A stretch of DNA of 64,000 nucleotides, taken from the NCBI RefSeq assembly GCF_024609765.1, contig NZ_JANFDG010000015.1:1-64000 (forward strand), read 5' to 3'. The notes beneath the pieces were generated by a model. That model searched no databases. It had not been told where the DNA came from and saw only the letters and a list, made by a program, of their open reading frames with translations. The stretch comes from Shinella pollutisoli (GTDB lineage Bacteria; Pseudomonadota; Alphaproteobacteria; Rhizobiales; Rhizobiaceae). Within the stretch, counting starts at the first letter, position 1. Every line of letters starts with the position of its first letter. Of the stretch, positions 19,588-28,202 are shown one piece after another. Both the position numbers and the translations under genes were made by a program.

Positions 19588-20498
19588 ACGCGCTCCTTGG
19601 CGGCACTGGTGACGATCAGGCCCTGCGGGCGGACGAGCAGGATCAGGATGACGAGGGTGAAGACGCCGGCATCCCGGAACGGCCTGAGATCCGGCGGCAG
19701 GTAGGTCTGCAGGAGCACGCTCGCGACGCCGACGAGGAAGCCGCCGAGGGCCGCGCCCGGCAGCGAGCCCATGCCGCCGATGACGGTGGCGAAGAAGGCA
19801 TAGACGACGGGCATCAGCCCCATGCGCAGATCGAGCGTGCCGGTCTGGATGGTCAGCAGCAGCGACACGGCGCCGCCGAGCAGGCCGGAGATGGCGAAGG
19901 CGAGCGCGATCACCCGGTTCGCCGGCATGCCGAGCAGGCGGGCCATCTGGAAGTTCTCCGCCGCCGCCCGCATCTGGATGCCGAGCGGCGTCTTCTTGAG
20001 GAAGAGCACGAGCGCGACGAGCAGGCCGGCGGCGACGACCATGGTCAGCAGCTGGACGCCGGGGATGCGCACGCCGGCGATCTCCACCGCGCTTGCGAGC
20101 CCCTGGCCGATGCCGACCGATTTCGGTCGGCCGGTATGGACCAGCATGACGAGGTTCTGCAGGAAATAGCTGACGGCGAAGGAGGAGATGAGCAGCGTCG
20201 ACGGATTGGAGTTGCGCAGCGGCCGGAAGGCGACGCGCTCGGTGGCGAGCGCCAGCACGACGACGACCAGGAGCACGCCGCCGATCATCAGCGCGGCGGG
20301 CAGCGCGCCGAGGAGGAGGGGCGGGGTGACGCTCGCCGTCGGCACGACCAGCGCATAGGCGCCGATGGTGATGTAGTCGGCCTGGGCGAAGTTGATGAGC
20401 CGCATGACGCCGAAGACGAGGCCGATCGCCAGCGCCACCAGGGCATAGAGGCTTCCGAGGGCGATGGCGTCGACGAGAACCTGGACGATGTTGGCCAT
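19584..20498 (-). CDS. livH: Branched-chain amino acid-type ABC transporter permease (LivH)
   Basis: This 304-residue integral membrane protein begins VQVLVDAIALGSLYALVALAIGLVFGVMRLINFAQADY (quoted in part; the characteristic piece is GVMRLINFAQ). About eight hydrophobic helices are visible, and the loop GIQMRAAAENFQMARLLGM contacts the ATPase. The start at 20498 fits the family. It lies nine bases after the LivG stop, so the two genes are co-transcribed. Confidence 0.92.
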   Translation of the reverse strand: MANIVQVLVDAIALGSLYALVALAIGLVFGVMRLINFAQADYITIGAYALVVPTASVTPPLLLGALPAALMIGGVLLVVVVLALATERVAFRPLRNSNPSTLLISSFAVSYFLQNLVMLVHTGRPKSVGIGQGLASAVEIAGVRIPGVQLLTMVVAAGLLVALVLFLKKTPLGIQMRAAAENFQMARLLGMPANRVIALAFAISGLLGGAVSLLLTIQTGTLDLRMGLMPVVYAFFATVIGGMGSLPGAALGGFLVGVASVLLQTYLPPDLRPFRDAGVFTLVILILLVRPQGLIVTSAAKERV

Positions 20499-20506
20499 GG
20501 CGGGTC

Positions 20507-21262
20507 CTAGATCGCGAGCGTGCGGTCCGACGCCTTCTCGCCGAGATAGGCGCGGCGGACGACGGGGTTCATCTGGATGTCGGCGGGCGAGCCTTCGGCA
20601 AGGCTCTGGCCGCCGTCGAGGACATGGATGCGCTCGCACACGCCCATGATCACCTTCATGTTGTGCTCGATCAGCAGCACGCCGCAGCCGAAGCGCTCGG
20701 GCAACCGTGCGATCAGCTCCATCAGCGCCTCGCATTCGGCGTCGTTCATGCCCGAGGCGGGCTCGTCGAGCAGCGCGAAGGACGGCTCGAGCGCGAGCGC
20801 GCGGGCGATGCTGACGCGCCGCTCGTCGCCGTAGGAGAGGCTGTCGCAGCGCAGGTCCGCCTTGCCGGCAAGCCCCATCCAGTCGAGGATGCCGAGCGCG
20901 CGCTCGCGGGCCGGGCGGCGCGCGAGGCCGGCGCCGATCGCGGCGACCGAGAGGTTCTGCTCGACCGTCATCGCCCGGAACAGCCGGGCCGCCTGGAAGC
21001 TGCGCGCCACGCCGGCCTGGGCGATCTTGCGGGCCGAAAGGCGCGAGACGTCGATGTCGTCGAGGCGGATCGCGCCGCTCGTCGGCCGCTGGAAGCCGCT
21101 CAGCACGTTGACCATGGTGGTCTTGCCGGCACCGTTCGGCCCGATGAGGCCGAGGATCTCGCCGCGCTTCAACGAAAGGTCGACGCCGCTCAGCGCGCGG
21201 ATGCCGCCGAAGGCGACCGCGACGCCGCGGGCTTCGAGCCTTTCTTTCGAGGAACGTGACAT
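20507..21262 (-). CDS. livG: Branched-chain amino acid-type ABC transporter ATP-binding protein (LivG)
   Basis: This 251-residue ATPase has the Walker A GPNGAGKTT near residue 42, the LSYGDERRVSIARAL signature (a variant of LSGGQ), and the Walker B FALLDEPASGMND, followed by the switch histidine in LIEHNMKVIM. It sits between the binding-protein gene (about 90 bases upstream) and livH. It pairs with LivF, encoded on the opposite strand at 22716. Confidence 0.94.
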   Translation of the reverse strand: MSRSSKERLEARGVAVAFGGIRALSGVDLSLKRGEILGLIGPNGAGKTTMVNVLSGFQRPTSGAIRLDDIDVSRLSARKIAQAGVARSFQAARLFRAMTVEQNLSVAAIGAGLARRPARERALGILDWMGLAGKADLRCDSLSYGDERRVSIARALALEPSFALLDEPASGMNDAECEALMELIARLPERFGCGVLLIEHNMKVIMGVCERIHVLDGGQSLAEGSPADIQMNPVVRRAYLGEKASDRTLAI

Positions 21263-21353
21263 GGCCAGGGAACCTGTGCGTCAGCGCAGTTGAACAGCTC
21301 GGGCGATTGCCCCGCCGGATGGCGTCAGGCGCCGTCGGCGGGGAACGGGGTCG

Positions 21354-22550
21354 TTACTGACCGACGCGGAACAGGAGCTTCATGTCCGGCTTGAACGAGT
21401 TGCGGTAGACCTCGACGGCGCGGAAGGAGTCGTTCTCGACCTTCATGATCAGCCAGGGCCGGTCGACCTGGATGTGCAACTGATCGGTGAACGAGGTCGG
21501 GCCGGCGGTGAAGGGCTGGTCCTTGAAGCCGTTCATCACGGCGACCACGGCCTCGGACTCCGTCGTCTTGGCTTGTTCGACCGCATAGGCCCACTGCTCG
21601 ATCAGGCTGTAGCCGAGCACCGAATAGGAGGAGACCGGCGGCTCGCCGTAGCGCGCCTTGTGGCTCTCCAGGAAGGCGTTCATTTCCGGCCGCGGATCGT
21701 CGCCGTAGAGCGACATGAAGGCGGGCAGGTAGAAGTCCTTGAGGCCCGGCACGGCGTTCAGCCAGTAATTGTCGACCATCGCCGTGCTGGCGAGGATCGG
21801 CAGGTCGATGCCGGCGGCGCGGAGCTGGCGCACGGCGGACGCGCCGCCCGGCGTGACGGAGCAGATGAAGACGGCGTCCGGCTGGGTGGCCAGCCCCTTC
21901 AGGCGGGTGATCTGCGAGGCGATCGACGGGTCGTCGTTCTTGAACGTGTCGTTGCCGAGGATCGATTCCTCGCCGCCGCCGGCCGCCCAGCCGGCGCGGA
22001 AGCCGGCGCAGGCCGACTTGTTGTATTCGATCAGCAGGTCTTCCAGCACGTAGACCGTCTTGAGGTTCATCTTCTTCTGGGCGTATTCGGCAATGGCGAT
22101 GCCTTCCGACTGCGCCGCGCTGTTGGCGGTGAAGGCGAGCGGGCCGACGCCCTGGACGCCCATCTTCGGGTCGGCGGCGCACAGGCTGAAGGCGATCTTG
22201 CCCGCCTGCTTGGCGGCAAGCGCCGACGGCGCGCCGAAATCGTAGTCGCAGGAGACCACGAGCATGTCGACGCCGCCGTCGACGAGCTGGGCGCCGACGG
22301 TGGCGGCGCGCGCCTGCTCCGTCTTGGTGTCCATCACCGAATATTCGATCTGACGGCCGAGCAGGCCGCCGGCCTTGTTGATCTCCTCGATCTTCATCAC
22401 CGCCGCCTTGAAGGGGGCGCTGTCGTAGTTGGAAAGCCAGCCGGATTCGGCGATGGCGAAGCCGATCTTGATCGGGTCCTCGGCGCGGGCGCTGGTGACA
22501 GGCGACAGAAGAGCGATTGCGGCCGAGGCGGCCACAGCAACAGATTTCAT
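21354..22550 (-). CDS. ABC transporter substrate-binding protein (HAAT/Peripla_BP_6)
   Basis: This 398-residue periplasmic receptor starts with a signal peptide (MKSVAVAASAAIALL, cleavage near SARA). The mature part begins EDPIKIGFAIAESGW, followed by the ALLGRQIE-type segment typical of LivK/AmiC/UrtA-like receptors. It is the first gene of the long minus-strand operon. The start at 22550 is chosen from the signal peptide, ignoring a 16-residue upstream extension. The ligand is unknown, and a cyclic amide or small amide fits the context. Confidence 0.9.
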   Translation of the reverse strand: MKSVAVAASAAIALLSPVTSARAEDPIKIGFAIAESGWLSNYDSAPFKAAVMKIEEINKAGGLLGRQIEYSVMDTKTEQARAATVGAQLVDGGVDMLVVSCDYDFGAPSALAAKQAGKIAFSLCAADPKMGVQGVGPLAFTANSAAQSEGIAIAEYAQKKMNLKTVYVLEDLLIEYNKSACAGFRAGWAAGGGEESILGNDTFKNDDPSIASQITRLKGLATQPDAVFICSVTPGGASAVRQLRAAGIDLPILASTAMVDNYWLNAVPGLKDFYLPAFMSLYGDDPRPEMNAFLESHKARYGEPPVSSYSVLGYSLIEQWAYAVEQAKTTESEAVVAVMNGFKDQPFTAGPTSFTDQLHIQVDRPWLIMKVENDSFRAVEVYRNSFKPDMKLLFRVGQ

Positions 22551-22601
22551 CGTCGTTCCCCTTTGGCGATGATCGTTGCACCGCCGTGTTTTTTGCACAT
22601 A

Positions 22602-22614
22602 GTCCTCTGTGGAC
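22602..22614. promoter_or_regulatory. Inverted repeat in the divergent promoter region of the locus
   Basis: GTCC-TCTGT-GGAC is a 4-5-4 inverted repeat in an AT-rich 165-bp gap between the divergent binding-protein and livF genes. Position and size suit the FCD-type GntR regulator encoded in the operon. T-rich stretches at 22589-22594 and 22634-22642 flank it. Confidence 0.4.
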
Positions 22615-22715
22615 AGGAGACAGAATGCGTACTATTTTTTCTTTGTCAACGGCAAAAAAGCGGCGCGCCCCTCCCGATCCGGCAGGGCGAAAGAGCCGCG
22701 CTGAAGGGGAACGAT

Positions 22716-23444
22716 ATGCTGGAAATCCGCGGCGTCAGCGCCGGCTATGGCCGACTTGAGGCCTTGAAATCGGTCGACCTCACGGTCGCGAAGGGCGAGG
22801 TGGTCTTCGTCGTCGGCCCGAACGGTGCCGGCAAGTCGACGCTGCTGAAGACGGTCTCGGGCCTGATGGCGCCGTCCGCCGGCACGATCGCCTTCAACGG
22901 CGAGACGATCGCCGGCGAGCCGCCGGAGCGGCTGTGCTGCCGCGGCCTTGCGCTGGTGCCGGAGGGCCGCAGCATCTTCCGCACGCTGACGGTTGAGGAG
23001 AACCTTTCCGTCGCCGCGATGATCCGCAGCGACAGGGACGCAGCGGCCGCCGACCGCGAGCGGGTGCTGGATCTCTTCCCGATCCTCAGGAGCCGCTATC
23101 ACGGCGTCGCCGGGCATCTCTCCGGCGGCGAGCAGCAGCAGCTCGCCATCGCCCGGGCGATCCTGCAGCGGCCGCTCATGATGATGATCGACGAGCCCTC
23201 GCTCGGCCTTGCGCCCCTCGTCATCGACCAGGTCTATGAGAGCCTGCGCCAGCTCAATGCCGACGGGCTGACGCTGCTCGTCGTCGAGCAATCCACCGCC
23301 CGCATCCTCGACCTCGCCTCGCGCATCTATGTGCTGCGCAACGGCCATGTGGCGCTTGAGGGTGCGGCGTGCGACCTTGCCGACGGCCATGCGCTGGAGG
23401 AGGCCTATTTCGGCTACGGCGCCGGCCGGGCGGCCCAGGCCTGA
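22716..23444 (+). CDS. livF: Branched-chain amino acid-type ABC transporter ATP-binding protein (LivF)
   Basis: This 242-residue ATPase has the Walker A GPNGAGKST near residue 35, the signature LSGGEQQQLAIARA, and the Walker B MMMIDEPSLGLAP. It completes the transporter encoded on the other strand. A ribosome-binding site (aagggga) precedes the ATG at 22716. It is followed after 16 bases by the L-2-hydroxyglutarate oxidase gene, so the two are co-transcribed. Confidence 0.93.
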   Translation: MLEIRGVSAGYGRLEALKSVDLTVAKGEVVFVVGPNGAGKSTLLKTVSGLMAPSAGTIAFNGETIAGEPPERLCCRGLALVPEGRSIFRTLTVEENLSVAAMIRSDRDAAAADRERVLDLFPILRSRYHGVAGHLSGGEQQQLAIARAILQRPLMMMIDEPSLGLAPLVIDQVYESLRQLNADGLTLLVVEQSTARILDLASRIYVLRNGHVALEGAACDLADGHALEEAYFGYGAGRAAQA

Positions 23445-23460
23445 TCGGGAAAGAAAGCAG

Positions 23461-24654
23461 ATGATCCACGACCATTGCGTCATCGGCGGCGGCATCGTCG
23501 GGCTGGCGACGGCCATGCGCCTCCTCGAGGACCACCCCGGCAGCAGCCTCGTCCTGATCGAGAAGGAGGACGGGCTCGGCCGGCACCAGACCGGCCACAA
23601 CAGCGGCGTCATCCATGCCGGCATCTATTATCCGCCGGGCAGCCTGAAGGCCGAGCTCTGCCGCAAGGGGGCCGCCGCCACCAAGGAATTCTGCGCCGAG
23701 AACGGCATCCGCTTCGAGGTCTGCGGCAAGCTGCTCGTCGCCACCTCCGAAATCGAGATGGAGCGGATGGAGGCGCTCTACGCGCGCTCGAAGGAGAACA
23801 CGATCGAGGTCCACCGCCTCGGCGAGGAGGAGCTGAAGGAGCGCGAGCCGAACATCAGCGGGCGCGGCGCCCTCCTCGTCCCGGCGACCGGCATCGTCGA
23901 CTATGCCGAGGTCTGCCGGGCGATGGGCCGGCGCATCGCGGCACTCGGCGGCGAGATCAGGCTTTCGACCCGCGTCACCGCCATCCGCGAGAGCGTCGAC
24001 GCCGTCGATGTCGCCGCGGCAGGCGAAAGCTGGCGGGCGAGGAAGCTCGTCGCCTGCGGCGGGCTCCAGTCGGACCGGCTGGCGGTGCTCGCCGGCCTTG
24101 CGATCGACCATCGCATCGTCCCCTTCCGCGGCGAATATTACCGCCTGCCGGCAGCGAAGAACGACATCGTCCGCCATCTGATCTATCCGGTCCCCGACCC
24201 GGCGCTGCCCTTCCTCGGCGTCCACCTGACGCGGATGATCGACGGCGGCGTGACGGTCGGGCCGAACGCGGTGATCGGCTTTGCCCGCGAGGGCTATCCG
24301 CGCCTTTCCGTCAATCTCGCCGACATGGCCGACTATGCGCTGTTTCCCGGCTTCTGGAAGACCGTGCTCGCCCATCGCAAATCCGCGGCGACGGAGATGC
24401 GCAACTCGCTGTGGAAGCCGGGCTACCTGCAGGAATGCCGGAAATACTGCCCGAGCCTGGAGCTCGCCGACCTCCTGCCGCACGAGGCAGGCATCCGCGC
24501 CCAGGCCATGCGCCGCGACGGCACGCTCATCCATGACTTCCTGTTCGCGCAGACCGACCGAATGCTGCATGTCTGCAACGCCCCTTCGCCCGCGGCTACC
24601 TCGGCGATCCCGATCGCCGAGATGATCGTCGGCCGGCTGAAGGCGACGCCCTGA
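23461..24654 (+). CDS. lhgO: L-2-hydroxyglutarate oxidase/dehydrogenase
   Basis: This 397-residue FAD-dependent oxidase of the DAO superfamily has the dinucleotide-binding CVIGGGIVGLATA at the N-terminus, GRHQTGHNSGVIHAGIYYPPGSLKA, characteristic of LhgO/YgaF, and a C-terminal FAD-contact region. It converts L-2-hydroxyglutarate to 2-oxoglutarate and passes electrons to the quinone pool. In Pseudomonas it completes glutarate catabolism downstream of 5-aminovalerate, which matches the transaminase and dehydrogenase in the opposite operon. No CsiD glutarate hydroxylase is present in this window. Confidence 0.9.
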   Translation: MIHDHCVIGGGIVGLATAMRLLEDHPGSSLVLIEKEDGLGRHQTGHNSGVIHAGIYYPPGSLKAELCRKGAAATKEFCAENGIRFEVCGKLLVATSEIEMERMEALYARSKENTIEVHRLGEEELKEREPNISGRGALLVPATGIVDYAEVCRAMGRRIAALGGEIRLSTRVTAIRESVDAVDVAAAGESWRARKLVACGGLQSDRLAVLAGLAIDHRIVPFRGEYYRLPAAKNDIVRHLIYPVPDPALPFLGVHLTRMIDGGVTVGPNAVIGFAREGYPRLSVNLADMADYALFPGFWKTVLAHRKSAATEMRNSLWKPGYLQECRKYCPSLELADLLPHEAGIRAQAMRRDGTLIHDFLFAQTDRMLHVCNAPSPAATSAIPIAEMIVGRLKATP

Positions 24655-24708
24655 GGATATCGGCGACGACGCCGAGCGAACAGCGGATCCCCGATCAAGG
24701 AGGCCGAC

Positions 24709-24795
24709 ATGTCCGGCAACGGCGGGAGGCGCCGCAACATGACCGGCGGCAAGCTCATCGGCGAGGTGCTCGTGAAGGAGGGGCAGGCCTTATGA
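24709..24795 (+). pseudogene. Short ORF, possible N-terminal remnant of a TPP-dependent enzyme
   Basis: A strong AAGGAGG ribosome-binding site lies seven bases before an ATG that opens only 28 codons. The segment MTGGKLIGEVLVKEG resembles the first residues of acetolactate synthase-like, thiamine-diphosphate enzymes, which then break off. It follows lhgO by 54 bases and was probably the next gene of that operon before truncation. The family link is weak, as it rests on about 15 residues. Confidence 0.35.
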
Positions 24796-25005
24796 CGATG
24801 AAGCGTCGTGGTTGCCCTTTTCATACGAGTTCGGCACTCCCAGCCGCTCGCCCGACACTCTAAAATCCAATTGGGCATCAACCGAGGGAGACATTCCGAG
24901 GCGCCCGACCGGCAGGAAGACGAATGCCGGCAGGCCCGCCGGCAAACCCATGGCACAGGCGCTCGCTTTCGATCTCGACGTGGCTTGCGGTTCGGTTGCG
25001 GTCAT
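24790..25005 (-). CDS. Hypothetical protein, 71 aa
   Basis: The start codon overlaps the stop of the 93-residue gene upstream (ATGA at 25002-25005). The peptide begins polar, has a short hydrophobic segment (LPAGLPAFVFLPVG), and ends in a charged tail (SYEKGNHDASSS). I do not recognise it. The only support is the coupling geometry, and it may be noncoding. Confidence 0.25.
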   Translation of the reverse strand: MTATEPQATSRSKASACAMGLPAGLPAFVFLPVGRLGMSPSVDAQLDFRVSGERLGVPNSYEKGNHDASSS

Positions 25006-25283
25006 GGTTCGGCCCCCGCCGGGCGATCGGGGATTTTCCGCGCGCGCCAGAGGCCGTCGCCGCCTCGTGTCAGCCGCCAGTCCTGTGCCGCGATGTCTGT
25101 CCCTTTCACCGTGCGATGGGCGGGGACGCTCAGACGGATGGCGTCGCCGTCCGGGTGCCATTCGCCGATCAGCACGACGCCGTCGCCGAACTCGATGACG
25201 CTCGTGCCTTCCGCCGCCCCGGCTTCCTCGATCGCGACGCGGCAGCCCGGAAAGGCATGGCTATGGGAGAAGGTGAAGCGCAT
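25002..25283 (-). CDS. Hypothetical protein, 93 aa
   Basis: This small soluble protein begins MRFTFSHSHAFPGC and contains a beta-rich middle (VIEFGDGVVLIGEWHPDGDAI, quoted in part). Its start codon overlaps by one base the stop of the SRAP-like fragment upstream (TAATG). Good codon use and the coupling suggest a real gene, but I know no family. Co-transcription with an SOS-response peptidase relic is the only contextual clue. Confidence 0.45.
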   Translation of the reverse strand: MRFTFSHSHAFPGCRVAIEEAGAAEGTSVIEFGDGVVLIGEWHPDGDAIRLSVPAHRTVKGTDIAAQDWRLTRGGDGLWRARKIPDRPAGAEP

Positions 25284-25552
25284 TATCCGACTTGCTCCGC
25301 GCGTAAGAGGCTCGCGGGAAGCGGCCGGATCAGCGATTTGGCGGAGACGGATGGGCCGGGCCAGCCCGCCCGTGCGGAAGATTCGAGAATGGCCACCCGG
25401 CGATCATGGCCGGATTCGGTGTCCGGCCCAGGCTCCGTCGTCAGTATCGCGGAGACGTTACCGGCCTCCGCGGTTCCGCGCCGGATGCCGACGATGGCAA
25501 AGAGGGGCTCGCCGACGTTCCTGAACATCCGTTCGTCCTTGCGCTCTCTCAT
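25283..25552 (-). pseudogene. C-terminal remnant of an SOS response-associated peptidase (SRAP/YedK-like)
   Basis: The segment carries the C-terminal half of the SRAP fold: GEPLFAIVGIRRG (the usual 'FAFAGLW' region), AILTTEPGPD, then a HDRR in place of the family's histidine-containing 'HdRMP' motif, and PSVSAKSLIRPLPA near the end. The N-terminal CGR catalytic part is absent, because the upstream DNA (25553-25700) does not encode it in any frame. SRAP proteins normally start with Cys2 and protect abasic sites. This fragment is almost certainly non-functional. Confidence 0.55.
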
Positions 25553-26207
25553 CGCGTCTTCCGGGCCATGAGCTTTGTATGCAGGGCGTCCAAGGTAGCC
25601 GAGCCCGGGTCGTGTCGCAACGCAAACGGCGAAGCGGGCCGGGCTCGGTTATACCCCCCGGCATCGCCGTCCGTACTTGCCTCTTGAAGATTCCGATCCG
25701 GAGTGCCGCGGTCCTTCGCGAGGAGAGAGCCGTCGTGATTCCTTTTCGGAGAAAGGTTGTCGACGCGGATTTATGGAGCGTGCCAAACGCGACGCGGCAA
25801 TGGATACAAACTGATCGCGGTTGCCACCGTGCCGCAGGGCACGCGCTATATCGCCGGTGGTGAGCTCGGCGCGCCGCTCTACGATCGAGATATCGCGCGG
25901 CATCCGCGTCGGAGACAAGCCGTCTGTCGAGACCGCTTCGCCCCGCTTCGGGAAAAGGAGCCGGCCCGTCGGTCCAGACCCTTTACGGCTGCTCGCTTCG
26001 ATCCGGGATAAACATCCAAGCGATCGCCGCCGCTTTAACTCGCCGGAGACGGACCGAGGCAAGCGCGACCATGGCCGGGTTCGTTCGCGCTGGTATTCAA
26101 AGTTTGTCTGCCCCCATCAATCGCAATGCTGTGTAAGGTTTTCCCAATCGGACCGGAGGGTTGGCCGCTGCGGCGAGCGCCGGTTCCGTCGTGCCTTGGG
26201 GAAAACC
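25553..26207. other. Gene-poor, decayed stretch
   Basis: No convincing gene is visible over about 650 bases. Open frames are short and lack ribosome-binding sites, and composition is more mixed than in neighbouring DNA. It probably consists of degraded gene remnants plus the promoter of the carrier-protein gene at 26208. Confidence 0.5.
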
Positions 26208-26639
26208 ATGGATCTGGAAAAGATCAGGACACTTCTCGATTTCGTCGGCCGTTCGCGTGTGTCGGAACTGACGGTCAGCGAGGCGGGCACGACCGTCGTC
26301 ATCCGGAATCCCGCGCGGGCGGCAGCCGCCGGAGGCGAGCCTGCAGCGGCCGGCTCGCAGGCTTCCGCCACGGCGTCGTCGGGCGAAGAAGGCGGGCAGG
26401 CGGACGACCGGATCGTGCGTTCGGTCAGTGCCGGCGTCCTTCATAGGTCCGCGAGCCCCGGTGCCGCACCCCTGGTTGCCGTCGGCGATGCCGTCGAGCC
26501 GGGACAGACGCTCTGCATCGTCGAGGCGATGAAGGTCTTCACGACGGTGAGCGCGCCCTTCGGCGGCACCGTCAGGCGCATCTTCTTCGAGGACGGGCAG
26601 GACGTCGGCTTCGGCGATCCGCTGGTGGAGGTCGTCTGA
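26208..26639 (+). CDS. Biotin carboxyl carrier protein (AccB-like)
   Basis: This 143-residue carrier has an N-terminal helix-hairpin resembling AccB (MDLEKIRTLLDFVGRSRVSEL), an Ala/Gly/Gln-rich linker (about residues 45-70), and a C-terminal biotinyl domain with the biotin-attachment motif VEAMKV. Biotin would be attached at the Lys. Its stop overlaps the start of the biotin carboxylase gene by one base (TGATG), so the two are translationally coupled. Confidence 0.9.
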   Translation: MDLEKIRTLLDFVGRSRVSELTVSEAGTTVVIRNPARAAAAGGEPAAAGSQASATASSGEEGGQADDRIVRSVSAGVLHRSASPGAAPLVAVGDAVEPGQTLCIVEAMKVFTTVSAPFGGTVRRIFFEDGQDVGFGDPLVEVV

Positions 26640-28000
26640 TGGGCGCGCCCTTCACCTCCGTCCTCATCGCCAACCGCGGCGAGATCGCCGTGCGCGTCGA
26701 GCGCGCCTGCCTGGAGCTGGGACTGAGGCCGGTCCTCATCGCCTCCGAGGCGGACAGGGCGGGCCGCGCCACGCCGGGCGAGGGCGGGCCGCTTGCCATC
26801 GGCCCCTCGGCGCCGGGGCGCAGCTATCTCAACCAGGCGGCCATCCTGCTCGCAGCCCGTGTGACGGGCGCCGAGGCGGTCCATCCGGGCTACGGCTTCC
26901 TGTCGGAGAACGCCGATTTCGCCGAGGCGGTGGAGGCGGCGGGCCTGACCTTCGTCGGCCCGCCGGCCGCCGCGATCCGCATCATGGGCGACAAGATCGC
27001 CGCCAAGCGGGCGATGATGGCGGCGGGCGTGCCCTGCGTGCCGGGGCCAGGCGAGCCGCTGCCCGAAGATGCAGCGGCGGTGCGGGCGATCGCGGAAGAA
27101 ATCGGCTATCCGGTCATCGTCAAGGCGGCCGGGGGCGGGCGCGGCATGCGCGTCGTGCGCGAGAGCGCCGAGGTGGCCGACGCCATCGCCATCACCCGCG
27201 AGGAGGCGCGCCGCGCCTTCGGCAGGCCGGAGCTCTACATGGAGAAGTTCCTGGAGCACCCGCGCCATGTCGAGTTCCAGGTGCTCTGCGACAATCACGG
27301 CAATGCCGTCTGGGTCGGGCATCGCGACTGCTCCGTCCAGCGCCGGCACCAGAAGGTTGTGGAGGAGGCGCCGGCGCCCGGCATCGCGCCGGCGCTGGCC
27401 GAGCGGATCGGCGCGCGCTGCGCGGAGGCCTGCCGGCAGATCGGCTATCGCGGCGTCGGCACCTTCGAGTTCCTCTACGAGAACGGCGAGTTCTATTTCA
27501 TCGAGATGAACACCCGCCTGCAGGTCGAGCATCCCGTCACGGAGATGACGGCCGGCGTCGACCTCGTGCACGAGCAGCTCCGCGCCGCGCAAGGGGCGGT
27601 GCTGGAGACGGCCCGCTTTGCCGGCGAGGCTCGCGGCCATGCCTTCGAGTGCCGCATCAATGCGGAAGACCCGACGACCTTCGTCGCCGCGCCGGGGCGC
27701 ATCGCCGCCGTGCATTTTCCGAGCGGCCCGGGCATCCGCGTCGACACGCATGTCTCGGCGGGATACCGCGTCTCACCCTATTACGATTCGCTGATCGCCA
27801 AGCTGATCGTCCACGCGCCGACCCGCGCCGATGCGATCCGCCGCATGCAGGTCGCGCTGTCTGCGACCCGCATCGACGGGATCGCCACCAATCTTGCGCT
27901 GCACGAGCGGATCTTCGCCGATCCGGATTTCGTGCGCGGCGGCGTCGACATCCATCATCTCGAGAAACGGCTGAGGGAGGAACCCCGTGGCGAGGCGTGA
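26639..28000 (+). CDS. Biotin carboxylase (AccC-like)
   Basis: This 453-residue ATP-grasp enzyme carboxylates biotin on the carrier using bicarbonate and ATP. Motifs seen are IANRGEIAVRVERAC at the start, VHPGYGFLSENADFAEAV, the ATP-binding KAAGGGRGMRVV, and the metal-binding EMNTRLQVEHPVTE. No carboxyltransferase gene is present in the neighbourhood, so the acceptor is unknown. In similar clusters the acceptor enzyme can be an allophanate hydrolase/PxpBC-type or an acyl-CoA carboxyltransferase. Confidence 0.93.
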   Translation: MGAPFTSVLIANRGEIAVRVERACLELGLRPVLIASEADRAGRATPGEGGPLAIGPSAPGRSYLNQAAILLAARVTGAEAVHPGYGFLSENADFAEAVEAAGLTFVGPPAAAIRIMGDKIAAKRAMMAAGVPCVPGPGEPLPEDAAAVRAIAEEIGYPVIVKAAGGGRGMRVVRESAEVADAIAITREEARRAFGRPELYMEKFLEHPRHVEFQVLCDNHGNAVWVGHRDCSVQRRHQKVVEEAPAPGIAPALAERIGARCAEACRQIGYRGVGTFEFLYENGEFYFIEMNTRLQVEHPVTEMTAGVDLVHEQLRAAQGAVLETARFAGEARGHAFECRINAEDPTTFVAAPGRIAAVHFPSGPGIRVDTHVSAGYRVSPYYDSLIAKLIVHAPTRADAIRRMQVALSATRIDGIATNLALHERIFADPDFVRGGVDIHHLEKRLREEPRGEA

Positions 28001-28202
28001 CCGCTCGGCGGGCAGGAACACGATCGACGACCTCGCCGATCCCGCCCTCATCTCCACGCTCGCCGGCTGGCTCGAAGGCTCCGGCGCGAGCGTGCTGGAG
28101 ATCACCACGCCCGACGGCGGCGGGTTGAAGATCGTCCTCGATGCCGGTGCGCGCTCCGTGCGGGTTGACGATAGGCCCGCCGACGTGCCCGCATCGTCTT
28201 GA
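27987..28202 (+). CDS. Short carrier-like protein (AccB N-domain-like), 71 aa
   Basis: GTG start at 27987, inside the carboxylase gene (14-base overlap). The middle LISTLAGWLEGSGASVLEIT resembles the N-terminal hairpin of AccB-type carriers, but there is no biotinyl domain and no EAMK motif. It might bind the carboxylase as a docking or regulatory piece. Its stop overlaps the next gene's start. Its existence is supported by the tight overlaps on both sides. Confidence 0.5.
   Translation: MARRDRSAGRNTIDDLADPALISTLAGWLEGSGASVLEITTPDGGGLKIVLDAGARSVRVDDRPADVPASS

Noticed and set aside
25757-26011. An 84-codon plus-strand frame in the decayed zone
   Set aside because: No ribosome-binding site, arginine-rich composition, and no family resemblance.
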